64,000 nucleotides of DNA from NCBI RefSeq assembly GCF_000688235.1, contig NZ_JHYO01000007.1, positions 89,062-153,061 on the forward strand, written 5' to 3'. The stretch comes from Terasakiella pusilla DSM 6293. GTDB taxonomy: Bacteria > Pseudomonadota > Alphaproteobacteria > Rhodospirillales > Terasakiellaceae. The position numbers and the translations under genes are program-made. The notes beneath the pieces were generated by a model. The model did not search any database, was not told where the DNA came from, and saw nothing but the letters and a program-made list of their open reading frames with translations. Positions 43,650-53,427 of this stretch are shown here, piece by piece (positions within the stretch are counted from its first letter, which is position 1; the number at the start of each line of letters is the position of its first letter).

Positions 43650-45029
43650 TCAGGAAAGCCGCAAAGGGTGCAATCCCAGACGCAGCCTACATTGTATGGT
43701 CATCCAAACCGACAGACTACACAGGGTTGCCGCCATAGACCAAGCAGCTCCATTAAAACCATAAGCGGGTACAAGCAAAATGAATAGTAAAATTTCAACT
43801 GACAACGCGATGGAAATCGAAAAAATGACAATTTTCCGGTTCCCAGAGAATTGCAAGAAAGGCACAGAAAAGCCTGCAATGAAGTTGAGATAATAAGCAC
43901 CCATGAGAATCAGAAAGCTTGAATATCCCACCTCGTATTCCTTACCAAAGGCTGCCAGCAAGGCCTCACCTTTAAAAATGAATACAATCAACGGCAACAA
44001 ACCGCCCCACATCACCAAATGCATACAGGTGCCATAGAGACGTTGTAGGCCCTTTTGGTCCTTGCGCTGCAACGCCGGACCAATATAGGGCAGGGCAATT
44101 AAGTTGACCGCCATAAAGATCATCAGCAAAAAGCGCGCATGTTTGACCAACACCGCATAAATCGCCACGTCTTCTTCACTGCCCAAAATTTCACAAACGT
44201 ACAGGCCCACTTGCTCCATGCCCAAAAACAAAACCGCTGCCATCATCATGGAAACGGATGCGGTTCCCCATTCTTTATATTCAAAACGGGAGATCGCACC
44301 AGACATGGTACCGGTAATTTTGCGCACCAACACCACAGACTGCAAAAGCAGGATCGCCATAAAACCGACGCCAAAGACACCCACAAGGTCCCAGTCGCTG
44401 ATGTAGCCGTCCAGAGCCAACAAATAGCCGCCAACCATCACCATCAAGGGCAGGGCGACACTGATCGGTGCCGAGGCCAAAACGATGATCTTAAAGCCCC
44501 TGAGCGCCTTCGACGCCAACATCGCCATAGACACCACCGGCAACATGGCAAACGCCAAGACTGCCGGGTGGCTGGCCCAATCGTCGAACCCGAAATGAAA
44601 AAAGCTAAACGCCCCAAGTGCAATCAGAAAACTCGTTGCCAAGACAATCGAAAAGCAAAAGAGCAACACCCCTTTGCTACGCGCCCAATCGCGTTTCTCA
44701 AGATACTGGGGTAGAAACTGCATGAGCATCTGGTCCGTACCAAGCAAGGCAATCATGCCGCCAAACACAGCCATCGACACCGCAACCGAATAATCCCCAA
44801 GATCTGCAGGGGCCAACCACTGGGAGATTGCGAGGTTGAGAAGATAATCAAGAGCAAAGCCCGTACAGGCAATGAGGATCGACAGCCAGCTACCCGCAAG
44901 GATCGCGGTATCAAGTTGACCAAATTTACGAAAAACAGATAACAACAAACCAGACTGTTTAACCGGTGCCACCGAGCCTAAGGACACGGCCTTTATACTG
45001 GTTTTCTCGGCTTGTTCGTCGTCACTCAC
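43650..45029 (-). CDS. Polysaccharide flippase / oligosaccharide transporter family protein
   Basis: A 459-residue multi-pass membrane protein of the Wzx/MATE-like polysaccharide biosynthesis family, with about 12 hydrophobic segments. The opening SWLSILIACTGFALDYLLNLAISQWLAPADLGDYSVAVSM is typical. It would move lipid-linked sugars across the inner membrane. The start is GTG 45029, after AAGGAAAG; a frame extending to 45092 lacks a site. No glycosyltransferase is adjacent, so its pathway is unclear. It lies 100 bp after nqrF, perhaps in the same transcript. Confidence 0.88.
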   Translation of the reverse strand: MSDDEQAEKTSIKAVSLGSVAPVKQSGLLLSVFRKFGQLDTAILAGSWLSILIACTGFALDYLLNLAISQWLAPADLGDYSVAVSMAVFGGMIALLGTDQMLMQFLPQYLEKRDWARSKGVLLFCFSIVLATSFLIALGAFSFFHFGFDDWASHPAVLAFAMLPVVSMAMLASKALRGFKIIVLASAPISVALPLMVMVGGYLLALDGYISDWDLVGVFGVGFMAILLLQSVVLVRKITGTMSGAISRFEYKEWGTASVSMMMAAVLFLGMEQVGLYVCEILGSEEDVAIYAVLVKHARFLLMIFMAVNLIALPYIGPALQRKDQKGLQRLYGTCMHLVMWGGLLPLIVFIFKGEALLAAFGKEYEVGYSSFLILMGAYYLNFIAGFSVPFLQFSGNRKIVIFSISIALSVEILLFILLVPAYGFNGAAWSMAATLCSLSVWMTIQCRLRLGLHPLRLS

Positions 45030-45128
45030 TGCGGTCTTTCCTTCATATTCCCCCAAAACAGGGGCCCTAAAAGTAACATAGCCACGGTGCAATACTGCAT
45101 CCGTGGCTATGTTGTTTATATATGCCGA

Positions 45129-46346
45129 TTAACCGAAGTCGTCGAGGAGAATATTCTCACGTTCAACACCAAGGTCGAGCAACATCTGAATAACAGATGA
45201 GTTCATGATGGGCGGGCCACAAAGATAGTATTCACAATCTTCTGGGGCCGGGTGGTCTTTCAGGTATTGTTCAAACAGGACGTTGTGAATGAACCCAGTG
45301 TAACCGTCCCAATCGTCTTCCGGCTGCGGATCGGATAGAGCCACATGCCATTCGAAGTTCTCATTCTCGGCAGCCAGACCGTCGAAGTCTTCAACGAAGA
45401 ACATTTCTTTCACAGAACGGGCACCGTACCAGAAGGAAATCTTACGTTTAGATTCCAGACGTTTCAGCTGATCAAAGATGTGAGAACGCATCGGCGCCAT
45501 ACCAGCACCACCCCCGACAAAGATCATCTCGTTGTCAGTTTCGCGGGCAAAGAACTCACCATACGGACCAGAAATTGTCACTTTATCACCCGGTTTCAGG
45601 TTCCAGATGTAAGTAGACATGATCCCCGGAGGAATCCCTTCAGAACCCGGAGGCGGGGTCGCGATCCGCACGTTCAGCATGATCTGACCTTTTTCGTCCG
45701 GATAGTTCGCCATGGAATAGGCACGCAGGCAATCTTCCTCCTGCTTATGGCTGATATCCCAAAGATTGAAATGATCCCAATCTGCGCGATACTCTTCTTC
45801 AACATCAAAGTCTTTGAAAGAGATATCATAAGGCGGGCATTCGATCTGAATGTAACCACCGGCGCGGAACGGTACTTCTTCACCGTCCGGCAATTTAAAG
45901 ATCGGGCATTTAATGAAGGTCGCCACGTTTTCGTTGGAGACAACTTCACATTCCCATTTCTTCACACCAAAGACTTCTTCAGGGATGTCGATCTTCATGT
46001 CTTGCTTCACAGCAACCTGACAGGACAAACGGCAGCCTTCGCGGGCTTGGCGTTTGTTGACATGAGATTCTTCAGTCGGCAGCAATGTTCCGCCACCTTC
46101 ATGAACTTTTACGGTGCACTGACCGCAAGAGCCGCCACCGCCACAGGCAGACGGAATGAACAGACCATTATCCGCCAACGTGGTCAGAAGCTTGCCGCCG
46201 GGAGCGACTTCGATAGTTTTTTCGTTGTTAATCAGGATGGAGATGTTGCCCGAAGGCACCAGCATCTTTCTGAAAACCAGAATGATGATCACCAACGCCA
46301 GAACGATGGCTGTGAAAACAACGACACCTGCTGTAAATTCTTGCAT
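45129..46346 (-). CDS. nqrF: Na+-translocating NADH:quinone reductase subunit F
   Basis: The NADH-oxidising subunit of the sodium pump. The 405 residues have an N-terminal transmembrane helix, a [2Fe-2S] domain with Cys68, Cys74, Cys77 ([12 protein letters not shown]) and Cys109, then FAD and NADH domains with [10 protein letters not shown] and [21 protein letters not shown]. Electrons pass NADH to FAD to the cluster and on to NqrD/E. It is the last gene of nqrABCDEF, 29 bp after nqrE. Confidence 0.97.
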   Translation of the reverse strand: MQEFTAGVVVFTAIVLALVIIILVFRKMLVPSGNISILINNEKTIEVAPGGKLLTTLADNGLFIPSACGGGGSCGQCTVKVHEGGGTLLPTEESHVNKRQAREGCRLSCQVAVKQDMKIDIPEEVFGVKKWECEVVSNENVATFIKCPIFKLPDGEEVPFRAGGYIQIECPPYDISFKDFDVEEEYRADWDHFNLWDISHKQEEDCLRAYSMANYPDEKGQIMLNVRIATPPPGSEGIPPGIMSTYIWNLKPGDKVTISGPYGEFFARETDNEMIFVGGGAGMAPMRSHIFDQLKRLESKRKISFWYGARSVKEMFFVEDFDGLAAENENFEWHVALSDPQPEDDWDGYTGFIHNVLFEQYLKDHPAPEDCEYYLCGPPIMNSSVIQMLLDLGVERENILLDDFG

Positions 46347-46375
46347 GGTTTTTCCTACTCGTTTCTTTCTTCAGC

Positions 46376-46984
46376 CTAAAGCTTCACGCCGGAGAAGGCC
46401 ATGAAACCCATGGACATCAAACCAGCCGTGATGAAGGTAATCCCAAGGCCACGCAGGCCTTCAGGTACATCACTATATTTCAGCTTCTCACGAACACCGG
46501 CCATAGCAGTAATCGCCAATGCCCAGCCTAAACCTGAACCGATACCGTAAGTCACAGACTCACCGAAACCATAGTCACGTTCCACCATAAACAGGGAACC
46601 GCCCATGATCGCACAGTTAACTGTGATCAACGGCAAGAACACCCCAAGCGCGTTATAAAGAGCCGGAAAGAACTTATCCAAAACCATCTCAAGGATCTGC
46701 ACGATCGCGGCAATAACACCGATGTAACAGATCAAACCAAGAAAGCGCAGATCAAGATCTGGTGCCCCCGCCCAAGACAACGCACCTTCCTTCAGGAATA
46801 ACGAAAGAACGAGGTTGTTTGCAGGAACGGTAATCGCTTGCACGACCACAACGGCAATACCAAGACCCAGAGCTGTTTCAATTTTCTTTGATACGGCAAG
46901 AAAAGTACACATACCAAGGAAAAAGGAGAGCGCCATGTTTTCGATAAAAATCGATTTAACAAAAAGGCTAATATGAGCTTCCAT
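46376..46984 (-). CDS. nqrE: Na+-translocating NADH:quinone reductase subunit E
   Basis: An integral membrane subunit (202 residues, six helices) that with NqrD forms a pseudo-symmetric pair binding an intramembrane Fe centre. [27 protein letters not shown] contains one of the ligand cysteines and [15 protein letters not shown] (here [18 protein letters not shown]) the other. It lies 3 bp after nqrD. Confidence 0.96.
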   Translation of the reverse strand: MEAHISLFVKSIFIENMALSFFLGMCTFLAVSKKIETALGLGIAVVVVQAITVPANNLVLSLFLKEGALSWAGAPDLDLRFLGLICYIGVIAAIVQILEMVLDKFFPALYNALGVFLPLITVNCAIMGGSLFMVERDYGFGESVTYGIGSGLGWALAITAMAGVREKLKYSDVPEGLRGLGITFITAGLMSMGFMAFSGVKL

Positions 46985-46987
46985 GTC

Positions 46988-47635
46988 TTAGTACCTCACC
47001 GGGAATGAAATCTTGTAATCACGTTCTTCAACCTGTTCCGGCTTATAAGAACGAACCGCCCAAATAAGAAGACCGATGATAAAGAACGCACTTGGTGGCA
47101 ACAGAAGCAAACCATTCGGGACATACCATCCGCCATCATTGACAGTTGGCAAGATTGTAATGCCCAGAAGTTTACCGGCACCAAAAAGTTCGCGGATCAC
47201 AGCAACAGATACCAAAACCACACTGTAGCCCAGACCGTTACCAACACCGTCAAGGAAGCTGGCGACCGGAGGGTTAGACATTGCGTAAGCTTCGGCACGA
47301 CCCATTACAATACAGTTTGTAATGATCAGACCAACGAAGACAGACAAAGTCTTGCTGACTTCATAAGCATAAGCTTTCAAAATCTGGTCAACGACGATCA
47401 CCAAAGACGCGATGATAACCATTTGAGCAATAATACGAATACTGCTCGGGATTTGGTTACGAATAGCACTGATCAAAAAGTTAGAGCATGCGACAACAGA
47501 CGTCAGGGCCACACACATGATCAATGAAACTTGCAACGATGATGTTACAGCAAGTGCGGAACACACGCCCAACACCTGTAGCATAATGGGGTTGTTGTCA
47601 ATCAACGGGTCCGTCAGGACATTGTTTTTAGCCAC
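46988..47635 (-). CDS. nqrD: Na+-translocating NADH:quinone reductase subunit D
   Basis: An integral membrane subunit of 215 residues, homologous to NqrE and Rnf[17 protein letters not shown] and [20 protein letters not shown] carry the cysteines that ligate the intramembrane iron centre with NqrE. Translation starts at GTG 47635. It begins 10 bp after nqrC, with GGAGGG upstream. Confidence 0.96.
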   Translation of the reverse strand: MAKNNVLTDPLIDNNPIMLQVLGVCSALAVTSSLQVSLIMCVALTSVVACSNFLISAIRNQIPSSIRIIAQMVIIASLVIVVDQILKAYAYEVSKTLSVFVGLIITNCIVMGRAEAYAMSNPPVASFLDGVGNGLGYSVVLVSVAVIRELFGAGKLLGITILPTVNDGGWYVPNGLLLLPPSAFFIIGLLIWAVRSYKPEQVEERDYKISFPVRY

Positions 47636-47644
47636 TGTACCCTC

Positions 47645-48421
47645 CTATTTCTGCATGTTGCGGAGGAAAGGACCAAAACCCTTCTCACCGACCCAAAATT
47701 GAACAAGATTATTCACGCCGTTACTTGTCAGGGTTGCCCCTGCCAAAGCATCGACCTGATACTCACCAGAAGCCCCACCTTTAACGACAGAGATTTTTAC
47801 GTTCCCTTCGTCGTCATAAAGTTTTTTATCTGGCCACAGGCTACGCCATTTCGGGTTATCAACTTCGCCACCCAGACCCGGTGTTTCCGCATGTTCATAA
47901 AACTGCAGGCCGGAAACGGTGTTCAGGTCAGGTTTCAAAGCGACAAAACCGTAAAGTGTCGACCACAAGCCGTACCCATGGATCGGCAGGATCATCTTTT
48001 TCAGCTCGTCGCCTTCTTTAACCAGATAAACGCTGGCGAGGTTGGCTTGACGCTTAATGCTGGCGATATCGTCAGACTTGTCTAGAACCTCGCTCATCGC
48101 AGGGTCTTTGGCAGCTTTACGCTGGTCATACGTTACCGGATCAGCAGCGTCGCTATATTGCCCTGTTGCCAGGTCTACCAGACGCGGCTCGATCTTGCTT
48201 GTGAAAGCGTCTTCGATGTTAATGCCTTCTTCATAAAGGCCTGCAACCTGAAGAATGATTTTCTTCTTCGCCAGACTTTTATTCAGCTCTTGTGTCGGTT
48301 TTAGCATAACTGCCGCGGCCGATACTGCGATAGACGCAATAAGGCTCAACGCAACCGCCACAATAATTGTGCGTACCGGTGTATCAGAAGAAGCTGCTGA
48401 TTTTTGTTCGTTATCAGACAT
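47645..48421 (-). CDS. nqrC: Na+-translocating NADH:quinone reductase subunit C
   Basis: A subunit with one transmembrane helix and a periplasmic FMN domain (258 residues). The covalent flavin site is VDALAGATLTSNGV, with FMN expected on Thr230 by phosphoester bond, attached by ApbE (encoded upstream). The usual S/T two residues before GA is Ala here. The start overlaps the nqrB end by 8 bp. Confidence 0.96.
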   Translation of the reverse strand: MSDNEQKSAASSDTPVRTIIVAVALSLIASIAVSAAAVMLKPTQELNKSLAKKKIILQVAGLYEEGINIEDAFTSKIEPRLVDLATGQYSDAADPVTYDQRKAAKDPAMSEVLDKSDDIASIKRQANLASVYLVKEGDELKKMILPIHGYGLWSTLYGFVALKPDLNTVSGLQFYEHAETPGLGGEVDNPKWRSLWPDKKLYDDEGNVKISVVKGGASGEYQVDALAGATLTSNGVNNLVQFWVGEKGFGPFLRNMQK

Positions 48422-49622
48422 TACGACGCAACCTCCGTTTAATGTTAGCTTTCACAACAAAGTGGTCAATAAGCGGTGCGAAGATGTTACCGAACAGGAT
48501 CGCCAGCATCATCCCTTCCGGGAAGGCCGGGTTCACAACGCGGATCAAAACAACCATTACACCGATCAAAGCACCGTAGACCCAACGGCCCTGGTTTGTC
48601 ATCGCACCGGACACAGGTTCCGTCACCATGAAGACCAAACCAAAGGCATAACCACCGATGACCAAATGCCAGTACCAAGGCATAGAGAACATCTGGTTGG
48701 TGTCACTGCCGATTGTATTAAACAGGTAGCTTGTCGCGATCATGCCGATCAGGCAGCCTGCAATCAGGCGATAGTTGGCGATCTTGGTAAAGATCAGGAA
48801 CGCACCACCGATGAAACAAGCCAAAGCAGATGTTTCACCCAAAGACCCCGGAATAAAGCCAAGGAAGGCGTCCATCCAAGTGATGCCAGCTTGTGGCAGA
48901 CTTGCAAAACCGCTTTCATTCGCCAAGCTCAAGGCTGTTGCACCGGAATAGCCATCAACGGCAACCCAAACATTGGCACCAGACTGACTTGCCGGATAAG
49001 CAAAGTACAAGAATGCACGACCAACAAGGGCAGGGTTCAGGAAGTTTTTACCTGTACCACCAAAGACTTCTTTACCGATAACCACACCAAATGAGATACC
49101 AAGCGCGACTTGCCACAGTGGCGTTGTCGGCGGCAGGATCAGTGTGTAAAGCATAGAAGTTACAAGGAAACCCTCGTTCACTTCGTGCTTACGGACAACG
49201 GCAAAAATAACTTCCCAGATACCACCGACAGCAAGTGTGACGATGTAAATCGGCAGGAAGTACATAAGGCCGTGAACCATGTTCGCAAAAATGCTGTTCG
49301 GATCAAAACCGATCCCCAGCAGGTTCAGGATAAAGCCGGCATAACCGTCCGCACCTGTCTTGCCCATGGTCTGCAAAGCTGTGTTGGCTTGGTAACCTGT
49401 ATTATAAAGGGCAAACAGGATACAGGGGATAGCCGCAACCACCACGTAGCTCATCATACGTTTAAGGTCCATATGATCGCGGGCGTGCGGTGCTTTATAG
49501 GTTACATCTTTCAATGAATAGAGGAAAGTATCCACCATCTCGTAAAGAGCGTAGTATTTTTCGTACTTTCCACCCACATCGAAGTGATGGTGAATGCTGT
49601 CGAAGAATTTACGGAGTCCCAA
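48414..49622 (-). CDS. nqrB: Na+-translocating NADH:quinone reductase subunit B
   Basis: The main ion-translocating membrane subunit (402 residues, about ten helices), carrying covalent FMN and riboflavin. The FMN site is VDGYSGATALSLA, Thr229. The start codon is TTG at 49622, supported by AAGGAGGG seven bases upstream and by the family N-terminus (GLRKFFDSIHHHFDVGGKY). The gene begins 3 bp after the nqrA stop. Confidence 0.96.
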   Translation of the reverse strand: MGLRKFFDSIHHHFDVGGKYEKYYALYEMVDTFLYSLKDVTYKAPHARDHMDLKRMMSYVVVAAIPCILFALYNTGYQANTALQTMGKTGADGYAGFILNLLGIGFDPNSIFANMVHGLMYFLPIYIVTLAVGGIWEVIFAVVRKHEVNEGFLVTSMLYTLILPPTTPLWQVALGISFGVVIGKEVFGGTGKNFLNPALVGRAFLYFAYPASQSGANVWVAVDGYSGATALSLANESGFASLPQAGITWMDAFLGFIPGSLGETSALACFIGGAFLIFTKIANYRLIAGCLIGMIATSYLFNTIGSDTNQMFSMPWYWHLVIGGYAFGLVFMVTEPVSGAMTNQGRWVYGALIGVMVVLIRVVNPAFPEGMMLAILFGNIFAPLIDHFVVKANIKRRLRRNV

Positions 49623-49625
49623 CGA

Positions 49626-50969
49626 TCAGCCCTCCTTCTCGATCTGTGTGAGGTTCTCGCGCAGTGCTTCACCGTAGTTATATTTACTATGACAAACAAA
49701 ACTGCAAAGCGAGAGATCTTCCTCTGCCAATTCCAATGCGCCAAGCGCTTGTGCGGCGTCGGTATCTTTCACCAACAGGGCGCGCAACAATTGCGTCGGC
49801 AAAATATCCAGCGGTACAACTGCTTCATAAGACCCGGTCGGCACCATTGCACGGTAGCTACCGTTGCGGTTGGTGGTCAGGTTAAACAGCTTACTCGGCG
49901 TCAACGCAGACAGGTTCACGCGGGAGAAGGAATATTTGCTGAATTTCGGGATCAACCAGCCCAAGATTTCGCGCTCACGCCCTTCATGAAGGACAGTGAC
50001 CTGCGTATGATAACGCCCCAGATACGCAAACGTATCTTCTGCGGTATCACCGGACAGGAGAGAACCGGAAATGACACGACAGTCATCGTAGTTCAACTCG
50101 TTTGCCGTCAAATCATCAAGGTTTGCACCGATACGGGTACGCACCAGACGCGGCTTGGTCACCCCCGGACCAGCCAGAGACACAACGCGGTTCGGGGAAC
50201 GTTCGCCAGTGACAAACAGTTTACCGATTGCGATCACATCCTGATAATTGATGGTCCAGACCGTTTTCGTGGCACTGACCGGATCAAGGAAGTGAATGTG
50301 CGTGCCCGCGTTACCCGCAGGGTGGGGGCCTTCAAACTCTTCAAAACGGACATTTGCAATATCTGCGCCCGGAAGCGTATTGCCCGGTGCCTGACAAACA
50401 AATGTCGGACCATCCGTCAGTTTAGAGATCAGCACAAGACCGTTATAGAAGTCTTCTTTTGACTCTTCGATGATCACGTTCGCATCAGCCGCCAGCGGAT
50501 TGGTATCCATCGCGGTGACAAAAATAGAACGTGGTGTATCCTGAGAATGTGGCACCTTGCTGTACGGACGGGTCAGAAAACAGGTCCAACCGCCAGACGT
50601 TGTCAATTGATCACGGACAACCTCGCGCGATAGGCCCGCAAGTTCTTCAGGCTTGTACTTATTAAACTGTACAGCCTCTTCGTTTTCGTCCAGTTCAATA
50701 ACAACTGATTCCAAGACACGGCGATGCCCACGGTTAATGGCAACAACTTTACCACCACCCGGTGCAGCATAGGTAATGTCCGGGCATTGTTTATCAACAA
50801 ACAATGCTTGCCCGCGCTTTACGCTATCGCCGACTTCCACTTTCATAGAAGGTTTAATCCAACCAAAGTTCGGACCTAACAAGGCAACGGTCTTAACCGG
50901 GTTGCCATCGTAGATTTTCTGCTCTGGCGCACCGATAATCGGCACATCCAAACCTTTTTTAATCTTCAT
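49626..50969 (-). CDS. nqrA: Na+-translocating NADH:quinone reductase subunit A
   Basis: A cytoplasmic subunit near the quinone site, 447 residues, with no membrane helix. Typical blocks are [35 protein letters not shown] (here [19 protein letters not shown]), [16 protein letters not shown] and the C-terminal [24 protein letters not shown]. It is first in the nqrABCDEF operon; the promoter should lie in the 260 bp toward nqrM. Confidence 0.96.
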   Translation of the reverse strand: MKIKKGLDVPIIGAPEQKIYDGNPVKTVALLGPNFGWIKPSMKVEVGDSVKRGQALFVDKQCPDITYAAPGGGKVVAINRGHRRVLESVVIELDENEEAVQFNKYKPEELAGLSREVVRDQLTTSGGWTCFLTRPYSKVPHSQDTPRSIFVTAMDTNPLAADANVIIEESKEDFYNGLVLISKLTDGPTFVCQAPGNTLPGADIANVRFEEFEGPHPAGNAGTHIHFLDPVSATKTVWTINYQDVIAIGKLFVTGERSPNRVVSLAGPGVTKPRLVRTRIGANLDDLTANELNYDDCRVISGSLLSGDTAEDTFAYLGRYHTQVTVLHEGREREILGWLIPKFSKYSFSRVNLSALTPSKLFNLTTNRNGSYRAMVPTGSYEAVVPLDILPTQLLRALLVKDTDAAQALGALELAEEDLSLCSFVCHSKYNYGEALRENLTQIEKEG

Positions 50970-51190
50970 CCCAAAAAACTATCCCTCTTCTAGCTTCGTT
51001 TGACACGAAGGGACACACGTTTAAAAAACGCAAAAACTGCACGCAAGTACCACAAATTAAATGCTGATACAATTGTGACCTTCACTTATTTTGGTACTAC
51101 CTTTTTCGCAATTTCAATGAGTTGTACTTATAAATGAAGGGGTTAAAAGAACTTGGCCCACATTTTACTCATAAACGAAAAAGGTACTAA

Positions 51191-51223
51191 AATCCCGCAT
51201 TGCACAAAAGACAACGCGGGATT
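51191..51223 (-). terminator. Hairpin downstream of nqrM
   Basis: AATCCCGCATTG and CAACGCGGGATT pair over 12 bp with one mismatch, directly after the nqrM stop on the minus strand and followed by TTTTAG. It is a weak terminator separating apbE-nqrM from nqrA. Confidence 0.65.
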
Positions 51224-51229
51224 GTTCGG

Positions 51230-51439
51230 TTAGCTATCTTTTAAGCGCGCCCGCAGCTTTTTTTGATAGCAACTATTCGGATCGTTCGGACGCTTGCAGA
51301 CCACACAGTGATCGGCGTCACTAATCGCATTTAAGCCGCCGCAGCTTCCCTGAATGGGTTTGCGTTTAAACATCACCCCCACAGCCATGCCGACAATGAC
51401 CAGAATGACCACGCAGAAAGCCACTAGAAAAGTTTGCAT
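51230..51439 (-). CDS. nqrM: Na+-NQR maturation protein NqrM
   Basis: A 69-residue protein with one N-terminal transmembrane helix and a cysteine-rich cytoplasmic part: QGSCGGLNAI, DHCVVCKRP and SCYQKK. NqrM (DUF539) is needed to install the iron centre shared by NqrD and NqrE. It lies between apbE and nqrA, as in other nqr loci. Confidence 0.93.
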   Translation of the reverse strand: MQTFLVAFCVVILVIVGMAVGVMFKRKPIQGSCGGLNAISDADHCVVCKRPNDPNSCYQKKLRARLKDS

Positions 51440-51475
51440 TACTTATTCTCCCAATCCAGACACTGCCATGCCCGT

Positions 51476-52498
51476 CTATTGTACGCCATTTTCATATGCC
51501 TCGAAATGAGACGTTTGTTTTTCAACAAACCCCTGACCCTCGCGGATCAGGAAAAAAGCAGCAATTCCATTTTTTTCCGCCAAGGCGGGACCATCAACTT
51601 CCCCCATTGCCAGAAGGGCGGTTGCCAAACCATCAGCTTGCATCGCCGTCTCACTCAGCACCGTCACGGATGCAAGCTGATGCGCAACAGGTCGTCCGGT
51701 TCTGGGGTCGATAATATGGGTATATCGCTTCCCATTCGCTTCAAAGAAATTGCGATAATCCCCCGATGTTGCCATCCCTGTTCCATGTACGGGAAACACC
51801 CGATAAACAGAACGGCTGGTGACATCCGGTTTCTCAATCGCAATCTGCCACGCTTCCTGACGGGCGTTGAGGCCTTTTACCCGCAAGTCTCCGCCAATTT
51901 CAACCATGTAATTCTCAATACCCTGACTTTCAAGGTAGCGCGCCAATTGGTCAATGCCGTAGCCCTTCGCAATTGCAGACAGGTTAACTGTCACACCGGG
52001 CATGCTTTTACGCATTGCCATGGGCTCGGCACGGGTTTCCACTTTTTGATATCCGACAACAGACAAGGCCTGCGCAATATCGTCATCCGAAGGCGGCTCG
52101 TTACTCTTTTCCCGCGTTGAAAACCCCCATAGCTTAATCAAAGGTTCCATGGTCACATCGAATCGCCCGTCGGTCAACACGCTGATTTTTTGCGCCGCTT
52201 CTGTCACATGATACAAGTCCTGTGAAACCGAAATCCAATCGGTCGAGGCAGAAGAGTTAAAGCGCACCAACTCTGAATCCTTCACCCAAAGAGACATTTT
52301 ATCGTTCACATCTTTGAGCAACGCGCTCAAGTCATTGCGCACCGTTTCAGCGGGCAAATCGTCAGGCAGGTCAATCACCTTGACCATAAATGTCGTGCCC
52401 ATGGTGGAGCCGGAAAAAGATGTCTCCGTACTCGCCTGCGGGGAACCATCACACGCCGCGACCAATAACAAAACCAGAACCGTTACGATATACCGCAT
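51476..52498 (-). CDS. apbE: FAD:protein FMN transferase ApbE
   Basis: A periplasmic lipoprotein (lipobox LLVAAC, Cys16) that splits FAD and attaches FMN to threonines of NqrB and NqrC. The 340 residues contain FSGSTMGTTFMVKV, NLSAIAKGYGIDQLARYL, GGDLRVKG and YTHIIDPRTGRPV, all usual for ApbE. It is followed by nqrM (36 bp), completing the maturation set. Confidence 0.95.
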   Translation of the reverse strand: MRYIVTVLVLLLVAACDGSPQASTETSFSGSTMGTTFMVKVIDLPDDLPAETVRNDLSALLKDVNDKMSLWVKDSELVRFNSSASTDWISVSQDLYHVTEAAQKISVLTDGRFDVTMEPLIKLWGFSTREKSNEPPSDDDIAQALSVVGYQKVETRAEPMAMRKSMPGVTVNLSAIAKGYGIDQLARYLESQGIENYMVEIGGDLRVKGLNARQEAWQIAIEKPDVTSRSVYRVFPVHGTGMATSGDYRNFFEANGKRYTHIIDPRTGRPVAHQLASVTVLSETAMQADGLATALLAMGEVDGPALAEKNGIAAFFLIREGQGFVEKQTSHFEAYENGVQ

Positions 52499-52719
52499 GG
52501 GCCTACCTTCCTATGTGGGTGGGGAAGGGCTGTATATAGGTGAAATCAGCTATAGAGTAAAGAAAAGGAGAGTAAGATCACACCTCATTGCCCGAACAAC
52601 ACCAGTCATAGGTTTGGAGGCTCAAAGCAAAAAAGGCATTAAAGATTGATTTCTTAACAAAATTATTCAATCATTACAATCCAAAACTCCCCTCCAAAAA
52701 TAAGTCCGCTGTGATCGAA

Positions 52720-53427
52720 ATGTACAAAAAGCTCACCCTCTTCCTCACCTTGATGACAGCATCCTTCTCTAGTTATGCAGCCGATACTGAAATCAACTTG
52801 TATCTAATTTCTATCGAGAACGAATTGGAAGAAGGCGCAAACTTTAAACTCAATAATATAATTCAAAGCATTACAGCTCAACACACTCCTGCTTTCAAAG
52901 CCAATTTCAGTCCGGTCAAACGAACACTTCGCGACTTTTGGCATGATAAGCATTCTTGCTTATTCCCAGCATCACTCTCTGCAATTCGCGAAAAATGGCC
53001 GGAAAAAAGCGACACCCCTTTGCTCGAAACCATCAAAATCAGAACTGCAATTGCCAGAGTCTATACAAATCGAAAGAAAAGCGATTTTAAAAACAAACAA
53101 GACCTGAAAAACAGAAAAATAGGTGTCATTCGCGGATCTACTCTGGAAACTTTCGCCAACAAATTTGGCGCGAGTGTCACTAAAGCCACTTCAGAAAAAC
53201 AATTGTTTTCCATGTTGGCCTCAAACCGAATTGATGGTGCTTTGTTATACGATACAATCGCCGAAAAACATTTGAAAATGCCGGACTACCAACACATTTC
53301 ATTCAATCCATCTCTCGAAATTACGAGAACAGGAACACGTATCATCTGCCATAACTTTCCCGGCGCAGAACAGATCATCGAAAATCTATCTCGGCGCATA
53401 AAAAGTTTAGCCCATAAAACGTCTTAA
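52720..53427 (+). CDS. Periplasmic solute-binding-like protein (SBP_bac_3 type)
   Basis: A 235-residue secreted protein. The signal peptide MYKKLTLFLTLMTASFSSYA is clear. The mature part resembles the family-3 binding fold: KNRKIGVIRGSTLETFANKF, then ATSEKQLFSMLASNRIDGALLYDTIAE. No permease matches it; it converges on thiX with overlapping stop codons. Such orphans occur as sensor or binding components. ATG 52720 is chosen, although a GTG at 52711 is in frame. It is more lysine- and asparagine-rich than its neighbours, perhaps from transfer. Confidence 0.75.
   Translation: MYKKLTLFLTLMTASFSSYAADTEINLYLISIENELEEGANFKLNNIIQSITAQHTPAFKANFSPVKRTLRDFWHDKHSCLFPASLSAIREKWPEKSDTPLLETIKIRTAIARVYTNRKKSDFKNKQDLKNRKIGVIRGSTLETFANKFGASVTKATSEKQLFSMLASNRIDGALLYDTIAEKHLKMPDYQHISFNPSLEITRTGTRIICHNFPGAEQIIENLSRRIKSLAHKTS

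Noticed and set aside
45345..46379. A 344-codon plus-strand open frame
   Set aside because: It is antisense to nqrF, whose motifs are unmistakable, and encodes no recognisable protein.
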